Assembly: GCF_040901545.1 (NCBI RefSeq)
Contig: NZ_JBBDYL010000038.1
Coordinates: 55,290 to 119,289, forward strand
DNA from: Sulfuricaulis sp040901545
GTDB lineage: Bacteria; Pseudomonadota; Gammaproteobacteria; Acidiferrobacterales; Sulfurifustaceae
Length of the DNA stretch: 64,000 nucleotides
Direction of reading: 5' to 3'
In this document: piece after piece, positions 58,633 to 64,000 of the stretch
Layout of the letters: every line of letters begins with the position of its first letter
Numbering within the stretch: position 1 is the stretch's first letter
Program-made: the position numbers and the translations under genes
Notes under the pieces: generated by a model
What the model was told of the DNA's origin: nothing
What the model saw: the letters and a program-made list of their open reading frames with translations, nothing else
Database searches by the model: none

Positions 58633-59760
58633 ATGTATTGGGCCGGGAACAGCGCAAGGAAACTAGTGACTAAATCTTCTTTTCCTGCAAGCGGAAGCGT
58701 CTCCGTGGACGGCATCGAGGTCGTCGAGCTGTCGGATATCGATCTCGACTTCGCCGTCGAAGAGGCGTTTCGGCAGGGAGCATCCCAGGCGCCTGCAACG
58801 ACCCGCACGGAAGCGGCAAACCCGCAAGACCTCGGCACGCTCGAACTGTTTCAGGGTGTCGGCGATCAGGATCTCGCCGTGTGTGCGGCGCGCTGCCAGT
58901 TGATACATGCCTTGCCCGGTCATGTTCTGTTCGCGCCCGGGCGGCTCAATACCAAGATCTTCTTCGTGCTCGAGGGCCAGTTGCGTCTCTACGCCCAAAC
59001 CGGCGACAAGCGGCCGATGGCCGTCGCCGACGTCGGCCACTCGACCGGTCTGCGCTCGGCGCTCGCCATGCAACCCCTGGATCATTCCGCGATCGCCACG
59101 GAAGTCTCCCGCCTCCTGGTGGTGGACATCGCGGCCATCGACGAGCTCGCCAAACGGTCCCATGCCTTCGCGCGCAACTACGCCGCGCTGCTGGCCAGCT
59201 ACCTGCGCGGTGACGATTGCCTGCACGTCGGCGCGCGCACGGGCGCCGCCGCGCGACCCGGATACATTGACGAACTTACGTTGCTGCGCAATCAACGCTG
59301 GCTGGATGAGATGTTCCCGCGTCTTCTGGGCCGCTACCGGCTCGGCGACAAAACGCTCGCCGTCGCCGCTTTCGCCGTCGACAAGCTCGACGAGATCGTG
59401 AAGCAACACGGCATCGGACCGAGCCTGCGCGTGCTCGAAGCCATCGGCCACTGGATGCAAGATCAAACGCGCCCCACCAACATTCTGGCCATCGACAAGA
59501 ATCGTCGCATCTTCGCGTTTCTGCCGGACTGCGATCTTGACGCCGCGCGCCACCTGGCCGGCCGCATCAAGACCCAGGTCCAGAGCCTGCCGATCTCGCT
59601 GGCAACCGAGACAGCGCCGCAACCGATTACGGTCACGCTCTCGCTCGGCATCGCCGTGCTTGAGCGAGGAAAGAACGAGCACGATTTCCTCGGCAAAACC
59701 GAGGCGTTGATCCAGAAATCCATCAAGCTCGGCGGGAACTGGCTGAGCGAAGCGCTCTGA
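58633..59760 (+). CDS. Cyclic-nucleotide-binding domain plus degenerate GGDEF protein
   Basis: A 375-residue signalling protein. Residues about 65-185 form a cNMP-binding (Crp-type) fold: LELFQGVGDQDLAVCAARCQ, IFFVLEGQLRLYAQTGDKRP. From about 212, DELTLLRNQRWLDEMFPRLL begins a GGDEF-type domain, but the GGDEF motif itself is replaced by NRRIFAFLPDCD, so cyclase activity is very unlikely. The end ITVTLSLGIAVL is intact. The degenerate domain may bind GTP or c-di-GMP or only dimerise. N-terminal 60 residues are acidic. It follows the FHA gene and may form a unit with it. Confidence 0.8.
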   Translation: MYWAGNSARKLVTKSSFPASGSVSVDGIEVVELSDIDLDFAVEEAFRQGASQAPATTRTEAANPQDLGTLELFQGVGDQDLAVCAARCQLIHALPGHVLFAPGRLNTKIFFVLEGQLRLYAQTGDKRPMAVADVGHSTGLRSALAMQPLDHSAIATEVSRLLVVDIAAIDELAKRSHAFARNYAALLASYLRGDDCLHVGARTGAAARPGYIDELTLLRNQRWLDEMFPRLLGRYRLGDKTLAVAAFAVDKLDEIVKQHGIGPSLRVLEAIGHWMQDQTRPTNILAIDKNRRIFAFLPDCDLDAARHLAGRIKTQVQSLPISLATETAPQPITVTLSLGIAVLERGKNEHDFLGKTEALIQKSIKLGGNWLSEAL

Positions 59761-59763
59761 ACA

Positions 59764-60633
59764 TTACTCCTCCGGCCGCGCCGTGGCCGCCAGCCGGGCG
59801 AACACGCGCCTCATCGCGTCGACCCGCGCGAGATAGCCGCGGACGTCGTGATCGCCGCAGCGCTGGCCGTCGGTCAGCCGCAAGCCGCGCCGGGCGTAGG
59901 CGTCGCCCGCCCCGGCACCGCACAAGTGGATCACGGCGGCCAGGTCTTGCTTCTGCCGGAGCGTGGCGCCGGCGATCCGGTTGCGCTCCAGCGTGCCCGC
60001 GATGCGGCGATCCAGAAAGGCGGACGTCAGCTCGGCGGCGTGGCTCGGCACCACCCGCGTGTAGAGGCTGTTGAACCAGCACGATCTCAACGCGTGCCAG
60101 GGCCCGTCCTCGACCACGGCGTGGTCATGAATGCAGTAGCGCTTCGCCTCGGCGAACGTCGCATCGGTGATCTGATACATGCCGACCGCGCTCGACGCCG
60201 GCCGGTACAGCTCGAAGAGATCCCATGTCAGGCGCCACCGCCAATACGTCCGGGCCACCGGGTTGCCCGAGCCTTCGACCTGGGCGAGCGCGGCCAGGAG
60301 ATCGGGCGTGATGACGGCGGTGGCGTGCGCGCGGAAGATCGGCGCGTACTGCCGCCACGTCTCGAACGGCGTTTTGGAGAGCGCATCGCTCACGGGAAAG
60401 AACAGTTCGGCCGGCTTGCGCACAACCTGGTACGTCCAGTTGGTAGCAGACCAGAGCGCCAGGGCGACGGCGGCGACGATGATGAGCTGTACCGGCAGCG
60501 GCGCGGCCAACAGAGCCCGAAGCGCGCGCCGGCGCAGCCGCGCGCCCGGCCAAAGGAACGCGAGGCGGGAACGACGCCGGCGCTGCTTGCGTTGCTTCCG
60601 GGAGGCGGTTCGGGCAGCGCGTAAACGTGACAT
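59764..60633 (-). CDS. Lytic transglycosylase, SLT-type, membrane-anchored
   Basis: Peptidoglycan-cleaving enzyme of 289 residues. A basic N-terminus (to residue 35) precedes one span (LPVQLIIVAAVALALW, about 46-61). The catalytic domain has the Glu in LLAALAQVEGSGNPVARTYW (Glu120) and ASSAVGMYQITDATFAEAKR with the usual GxxQxxxxT pattern. The ATG at 60631-60633 is chosen because an upstream start would overlap the peptidase gene. It follows that gene by 23 bases on the same strand. Confidence 0.85.
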   Translation of the reverse strand: MSRLRAARTASRKQRKQRRRRSRLAFLWPGARLRRRALRALLAAPLPVQLIIVAAVALALWSATNWTYQVVRKPAELFFPVSDALSKTPFETWRQYAPIFRAHATAVITPDLLAALAQVEGSGNPVARTYWRWRLTWDLFELYRPASSAVGMYQITDATFAEAKRYCIHDHAVVEDGPWHALRSCWFNSLYTRVVPSHAAELTSAFLDRRIAGTLERNRIAGATLRQKQDLAAVIHLCGAGAGDAYARRGLRLTDGQRCGDHDVRGYLARVDAMRRVFARLAATARPEE

Positions 60634-60656
60634 GAAAGCGCCGGCCCTTTCGCCAG

Positions 60657-61379
60657 TCAGCAGGCCCAGCGCGGCACGCTTTTCCAACCTTTCCGCAGCT
60701 CCCTGTCGTGGGTGCGAAAATCGGCGTGGTTTTTCTGCACCAACGACCAGAATCGTGGCGAGTGATTCATTTCCGCCAAGTGGCAGAGTTCATGAACCAT
60801 CACGTAACGAACCAGCGCGGGAGCAAGAAACAAAAGCTTGGCGTTCAGGGTGATCGCCCTGTGGCGCGAGCAACTCCCCCAGCGGGTGCGTTGACGTTTG
60901 ATGTAGACATGCCGGAACGCAAGGCCAAGTTGCCTGCTCAATTCCTCGAGACGCGGCACCAGGTGTGCGTAGGCCTGGCGTACGAGCCAGCGCGCGAGTG
61001 CGGCGCGGCTGGCGTGTTCATCCGTGAAACGACCGTGAATCAACAGCCGGCCCGGGCCGATTTCACGCACCGCCGCCCAAGGCGCGTCCGCTTCCCGCGC
61101 GGTGACTTGCCACACTTGGTCAAGCGCCGGAAGCTCGATATCGTCCGGCGGTTTCCAGACAGCCTCAGGTCCGCTCGGCTTGCGATCGGCCTCGGCGCGC
61201 TCCAGCGCGGCGCGTATCCATGCCTGCTTCTGTTCCAACATGCCGGGTATTCGTGCCGGGTTGTAGCCCCGGGGCACGACCACCTCCAAGCCGCTCCGTG
61301 ACGTTATGCGCAGTCGCACATGCCGCGCACGCGCACTCTTCCGCAACCGGTATTCGAACAAGGCTTTACTTAACGGCAT
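60657..61379 (-). CDS. YgjP-like metallopeptidase domain protein (M48-type fold)
   Basis: Zinc metallopeptidase of the YgjP/WLM-like group, 240 residues. The zinc site is HELCH at 196-200 with His206 (HLAEMNHSPRFW) as third ligand. QRTRWGSCSRHRAITLN just before is the usual YgjP signature. The N-terminal half is a short beta domain (VRLRITSRSGLEVVVPRGY). Cytoplasmic. Probably one transcription unit with the transglycosylase gene that follows. Confidence 0.9.
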   Translation of the reverse strand: MPLSKALFEYRLRKSARARHVRLRITSRSGLEVVVPRGYNPARIPGMLEQKQAWIRAALERAEADRKPSGPEAVWKPPDDIELPALDQVWQVTAREADAPWAAVREIGPGRLLIHGRFTDEHASRAALARWLVRQAYAHLVPRLEELSRQLGLAFRHVYIKRQRTRWGSCSRHRAITLNAKLLFLAPALVRYVMVHELCHLAEMNHSPRFWSLVQKNHADFRTHDRELRKGWKSVPRWAC

Positions 61380-61690
61380 CCCGGCTTTCGGCTTGTTTCA
61401 AGGTTGTCATGCCGGCGAAGATCGTTCCTGTCACCGGCTCAATTTCGTATTTGTTTTCTTCACGGTGGTGTTAGCGGTTACCGGCATACCACCCGGCTCG
61501 TGGAAACCTGTAAATCGTCATGCGCCATTCGTTAGATTAGAAGCAAAGAAAGTTGGAGCGATCATTGTAAACCACTCCAACGCTTTTATTCTCACCGTAG
61601 CGGCGCGAGGCGTGGGCGGGAAGCGAGTTGGTTGGGGTGGTTCGGAAAATCGAGCCTGGCTCCTTTCAATCCCCGAACCCGCCGGCCAGA
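61380..61690. other. Intergenic region with dispersed repeat
   Basis: Upstream region of the peptidase gene and downstream region of the DksA-type gene. Apart from the repeat at 61625-61662 I see no gene. The open forward frames crossing it have no family content. Confidence 0.4.
61625..61662 (+). repeat. Dispersed repeat (copy D)
   Basis: Begins GAGTTGGTTGGGGTGG and ends GAGCCTGGCTC. It matches 54729-54768 with one short gap and two substitutions as read by eye. It lies just past the 3' end of the leftward DksA-type gene. Confidence 0.65.
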
Positions 61691-62041
61691 TCAGCGCTTC
61701 TCGCGCGCGCTGGCGCAGGCGATGCACAGGGCCGCGGTGGGGTCGAATTCCAGCCGCCGCGGATCGATGTCTTCCCCGCAGGACTGGCAGACGCCGAACT
61801 CCCCGGCGTCGATGCGCGCCAGCGCCGTTTCAATGCCGCGCATCTGAAGCGCGCGCCGCTGCTGCGCGGCTACGGCCATGGCCTGCACCTGCATGGCATC
61901 CATGCGCGACACCCGTCCCACGCTCGACTGGTCGAGCGTCACCGGCCGGGCCGCGTCCCGCGCCGTGTCGTCCGTGGTCAGCAGTTCAGCGCGCATCTGC
62001 AACAACCGCGCCCGGAAGCGTTCGAGTGTGGATTCGTCCAT
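61691..62041 (-). CDS. DksA/TraR-family zinc-finger protein
   Basis: RNA-polymerase secondary-channel binding type protein of 116 residues. The coiled-coil part is MDESTLERFRARLLQMRAEL ... MQVQAMAVAAQQRRALQMR, and the zinc finger is C-x2-C-x17-C-x2-C in FGVCQSCGEDIDPRRLEF then ALCIACA. It is shorter than E. coli DksA (151) and lacks the usual DxxDxA tip in a clear form, so a role in ppGpp response is uncertain. Sometimes such short forms modulate specific promoters. Confidence 0.9.
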   Translation of the reverse strand: MDESTLERFRARLLQMRAELLTTDDTARDAARPVTLDQSSVGRVSRMDAMQVQAMAVAAQQRRALQMRGIETALARIDAGEFGVCQSCGEDIDPRRLEFDPTAALCIACASAREKR

Positions 62042-62079
62042 CGTGATAATTCCCCAACAGCGCTGTCCGCATTAAAAAA

Positions 62080-62150
62080 TGTAGGGCGCACATCGCGCGC
62101 CGACCCGCCGTTCGAATCGGCGCCGAATGGCGCGTGGTACGCGCCCTACA
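62080..62150. repeat. Inverted-repeat element (GTAGGGCGC type)
   Basis: TGTAGGGCGC at 62080-62089 and GCGCCCTACA at 62141-62150 are exact inverse copies, with further pairing inside (GCGCGCC/GGCGCG and CCG-TTCGAAT-CGG). Such intergenic elements occur in many proteobacteria and are thought to be small non-coding repeats moved by other enzymes. Confidence 0.7.
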
Positions 62151-62180
62151 AGAGCTCGCTCACCGCAAGGCTTCAACTCA

Positions 62181-62243
62181 CCGTTCGTGCTGAGCTTGTC
62201 GAAGCACGAAGGGCTCAGAACAGGCTTGTCGAACCAGGAACGG
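62181..62243. repeat. REP-like palindromic repeat
   Basis: CCGTTC (62181-62186) and GAACGG (62238-62243) bracket an inner palindrome, TTCGTGCT/AGCACGAA around GAGCTTGTCGA, and a second, imperfect half (AGGCTTGTCGAACC). The core CTGAGCTTGTCGAAG is one of the most widespread intergenic repeats of beta- and gammaproteobacteria. It lies past the 3' end of hslR, in the gap to the DksA-type gene. Confidence 0.8.
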
Positions 62244-62322
62244 CGCTACAAAAGCCGAGAGATTCTCATTTTGTTGGGCGCTCTAAGTGTCATTCTTCTC
62301 AGGTACTGCTCCTGCCGCCCTT

Positions 62323-62730
62323 TCAGCCGATCCTGGTTTTCTTGAACTGGATAATCCGGCGCCGTTCCTTTTTGCCGGGGCGCCCTTTTGGAGGGGTGAC
62401 AAGACGTCTTTCGGCGGCAAGCCGGGCCGCCAATTCGTTCCGCGCCGCTTGGCTCGATTCGCTTTCTTCATAAAGCAACGCGGCTTGCGTCGCCGGGCCG
62501 CGCCGGGCGGACAAGGCCCGCACCCGCACGGCATATTCATAGGGGCCGATATGGATGTTCAAGGCATCATTCGGGCGAAGGGCCTTGGCCGCCTTCACCC
62601 GCTCGCCATTCAATTTGACCTTGCCGCCCGCCACCGCGGCAGCGGCCAGGGCCCGGGTCTTGAAAAACCTCGCCGCCCAAAGCCATTTGTCGAGGCGGAG
62701 CGTGCTGTCTTCGGTTTTTGTCACCGCCAT
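62323..62730 (-). CDS. hslR: Ribosome-associated heat-shock protein Hsp15 (S4 domain)
   Basis: RNA-binding protein of 135 residues that recognises stalled 50S subunits carrying a nascent chain-tRNA. The S4 domain is at about 10-70: LRLDKWLWAARFFKTRALAA then GGKVKLNGERVKAAKALRPN. The C-terminus has the family's RRGPATQAALLYEESESSQ and ends PGKKERRRIIQFKK. I use the ATG at 62728-62730; an ATG 9 codons upstream is possible. Monocistronic. Confidence 0.9.
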   Translation of the reverse strand: MAVTKTEDSTLRLDKWLWAARFFKTRALAAAAVAGGKVKLNGERVKAAKALRPNDALNIHIGPYEYAVRVRALSARRGPATQAALLYEESESSQAARNELAARLAAERRLVTPPKGRPGKKERRRIIQFKKTRIG

Positions 62731-62899
62731 TCCTGGTCTTCTCGACACTTCTGGCATTCGGGTCGGTTTGATCGTCCCTGAGCCCATCGGTTCATTCAGG
62801 CCGCTCCTCCCACCTGAAGCAGAACGATGCCGATAAATAGCGGTTCATGTTCACGATCCCCTGCGATGCTACGCGGGAAGCAAGCCATTCCCGAGGGCG

Positions 62900-62922
62900 G
62901 AGTTGGTTGGGGCGGGTTTAGG
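62900..62922 (+). repeat. Dispersed repeat (copy E, short)
   Basis: GAGTTGGTTGGGGCGGGTTT matches the beginning of copies B and D. It sits a few bases from the 3' end of the leftward HigA gene. Confidence 0.5.
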
Positions 62923-62933
62923 GGCTATTGAGG

Positions 62934-63344
62934 CTAGACGAACACCGCTGGCGAGACATTGAAACGCTTTGCGAGTCGCTTGATTTGCCGTGCGTTCAAT
63001 TCGCGCTTGCCGGTTAATACCTCGGACACAACGCCCTGACTGCCGATCTCCGGCAAGTCCGATTGTCGCAAGTCATGCTCACGCATCAGAAACTTCAGCA
63101 CGGCCGCCGGCTTGGCGGTGGGAATCGGCACGTGCTCGGCCTCGTACTTCTCGATGAAAACGCCGATGGCATCGGCGAGTTCCGCCATCGGATGTTTCTC
63201 GTCCTCTCCGATTTCATCGAGGATCGCATCCAGCATTTCAACCGCGCGCGCATAGTCCTTCTTGGTGTGCAGCGTGCCCAGCGGCACCAGGGTGCGCAGC
63301 CGGCGGTAATCGCGAATAACCTGATCAAACTGATGGACCTGCAT
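62934..63344 (-). CDS. higA: HigA-type antitoxin
   Basis: Antitoxin of 136 residues, COG5499 type. The N-terminal half is helical (FDQVIRDYRRLRTLVPLGTL) and the C-terminal XRE-type helix-turn-helix reads FLMREHDLRQSDLPEIGSQG then VVSEVLTGKRELNARQIKRL. The ATG at 63342-63344 follows AAGGAG. It lies 2 bases downstream of the toxin gene, the usual reversed order of HigBA. Confidence 0.92.
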   Translation of the reverse strand: MQVHQFDQVIRDYRRLRTLVPLGTLHTKKDYARAVEMLDAILDEIGEDEKHPMAELADAIGVFIEKYEAEHVPIPTAKPAAVLKFLMREHDLRQSDLPEIGSQGVVSEVLTGKRELNARQIKRLAKRFNVSPAVFV

Positions 63345-63346
63345 AA

Positions 63347-63634
63347 TTACTCCTTCCACTTGTCGCTGTCATACTCAACGTGCGTCAGCACGTGCCGGAT
63401 ATAAACCTTCTTGCGGTTGTAATGAATTTCCGCAATCAATCTGAACTTGTTGCCGCCAATGTCGAAGACCGTGAATTTGCCGACCTTGTCCACCGATCGG
63501 AACACTCGCTTGAGCTCGGCAAACGATCCGAAATCGGTCCTGGACATGATTGCGTACCACACGCCCAACGGCTGCACCGCCTCCTTGTGCCGGGATGCGA
63601 AATCCCTTAGTCGCTTTCTTGTTATGACGTGCAC
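63347..63634 (-). CDS. higB: HigB-type toxin (mRNA interferase)
   Basis: Ribosome-dependent mRNA endonuclease of 95 residues, GTG start at 63632-63634. The RelE-like fold is clear: ITRKRLRDFASRHKEAVQPL at the start, VFDIGGNKFRLIAEIHYNRK and VYIRHVLTHVEYDSDKW at the end, the pattern of the HigB family. First gene of the toxin-antitoxin operon, with the operator 11 bases upstream. Confidence 0.92.
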   Translation of the reverse strand: MHVITRKRLRDFASRHKEAVQPLGVWYAIMSRTDFGSFAELKRVFRSVDKVGKFTVFDIGGNKFRLIAEIHYNRKKVYIRHVLTHVEYDSDKWKE

Positions 63635-63645
63635 GCAACAAGTCT

Positions 63646-63664
63646 ATATCTCATATTGAGATAT
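63646..63664. promoter_or_regulatory. HigBA operator
   Basis: A perfect 19-bp inverted repeat: ATATCTCA, centre TAT, TGAGATAT. It begins 12 bases upstream of the HigB start codon, in the A/T-rich promoter position, where the HigA dimer is expected to bind and repress the operon. Confidence 0.75.
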
Positions 63665-63774
63665 TACAACTACCATTGACGGGCGGATTTTGTGGAGCGT
63701 TGGTGTCTGGCACCCACGGTTGCCAAATGAAGCTGAAGCGGGCGAATATTAGGAAAAACTGTGCTCTGACCCTG

Positions 63775-63945
63775 AGGTACGCTCAAGCGGCTGGACCGCG
63801 AACGGCGCCGGATCGTGTTGAAGCCGGAGAACAAGTCCTACCCGGCCATACGCCCGCAAGGAAAGCTTGAGATTTTGGCGTGGTGGTCGGGCAGGTTCGG
63901 AAGTACTGGTATCCTGATATCGTGACCCCCACGATCAATAAGTTA
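63775..63945 (+). pseudogene. Fragment of an S24/LexA-like peptidase domain
   Basis: From about 63782 a forward frame reads LKRLDRERRRIVLKPENKSY then PAIRPQGKLEIL, the 'catalytic Lys to last strand' end of UmuD/LexA-type (S24) proteins. The expected following VVVGQVRKYW is found one frame over, from about 63877, so there is a frameshift. No start, helix-turn-helix or catalytic Ser region is found upstream. A relic of a phage-type repressor or LexA-like gene. The homology end point is uncertain. Confidence 0.45.
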
Positions 63946-64000
63946 CGTTCGCGCTTGACATGTGCCGCACATGTTCTTATGTTTGAAGCATGTCAGCGAT

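Noticed and set aside
61306..62473. Forward open frames of 246 and 281 residues around the DksA-type gene
   Set aside because: They are antisense to the DksA-type and hslR genes and cross intergenic repeats; no domain content.

Overview
The window is chromosomal DNA of a Gram-negative bacterium, most likely a gammaproteobacterium. Many products are envelope proteins with signal peptides or lipoboxes. Several genes have their closest relatives, as far as I recognise them, in enteric-type gammaproteobacteria: YfcG, HslR, Slp, Fsr, malate synthase A, GrxC, and the divergent tesA / ybbA-ybbP arrangement. I cannot name the genus. I saw no rRNA, tRNA, CRISPR array, complete insertion sequence or prophage.

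Layout. 0-6 kb: a cut-off YfcG-type glutathione transferase, a DnaJ-domain protein, an NRDE protein and then a decaying stretch: a frameshifted and internally shortened DUF748 gene, a dead cold-shock gene with no start codon and two indels, and a pirin gene whose 5' end looks frameshifted. 6-8 kb: a ParA-type ATPase fused to a glycogen-binding (CBM48-like) domain, then 640 bp without a clear gene. 8.7-12.7 kb: a complete MalEFGK-type sugar ABC transporter operon. 12.8-18 kb: a DsbA-like oxidoreductase and a TolC + RND efflux pair with no adjacent adaptor. 18-23 kb: two cell-envelope proteins, an intact SRAP (YedK) gene, a YwrD-type gamma-glutamyltransferase and two membrane proteins. 23-27 kb: a LysR regulator divergent from malate synthase, which is translationally coupled to a ketopantoate-reductase-like dehydrogenase; the leader holds a large palindrome. 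27-35 kb: a haloacetate dehalogenase-like enzyme with a double zinc-ribbon tail, tandem Slp lipoproteins, an unrecognised coupled gene pair, a DM13 protein, class I aldolase and an L,D-transpeptidase.

35-44 kb: 1-Cys peroxiredoxin, a Cas4/RecB-like nuclease with TerB, the Fsr efflux protein, a relic of a GST gene, a four-domain rhodanese, a HIG1 protein, a cupin, a PQQ-type sugar dehydrogenase and a CBS protein. 44-48 kb: tesA divergent from ybbA-ybbP. 48-54 kb: secreted proteins and an AraC-flanked group (AhpD-like, YHS, glutaredoxin). 54-55 kb: a ribbon-helix-helix / PIN toxin-antitoxin module bracketed by a 40-bp identical direct repeat that encodes the C-terminal end of an SRAP protein, followed by a run of four hairpins ending in a terminator (possible small RNA). 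55-62 kb: RtcA divergent from a Mut7-C ribonuclease, NnrU, an FHA protein next to a cyclic-nucleotide-binding/degenerate GGDEF protein, a lytic transglycosylase, a YgjP-like peptidase, a DksA-type protein, dispersed repeats and HslR. 63-64 kb: a HigBA module with a clear operator and a broken S24/LexA-like fragment.

No single complete new system stands out. The most interesting items are two unusual domain fusions (ParA-CBM48 and dehalogenase-zinc ribbon), the SRAP-derived repeats around the toxin-antitoxin module with the adjacent structured RNA candidate, and the aceB leader with its coupled dehydrogenase.
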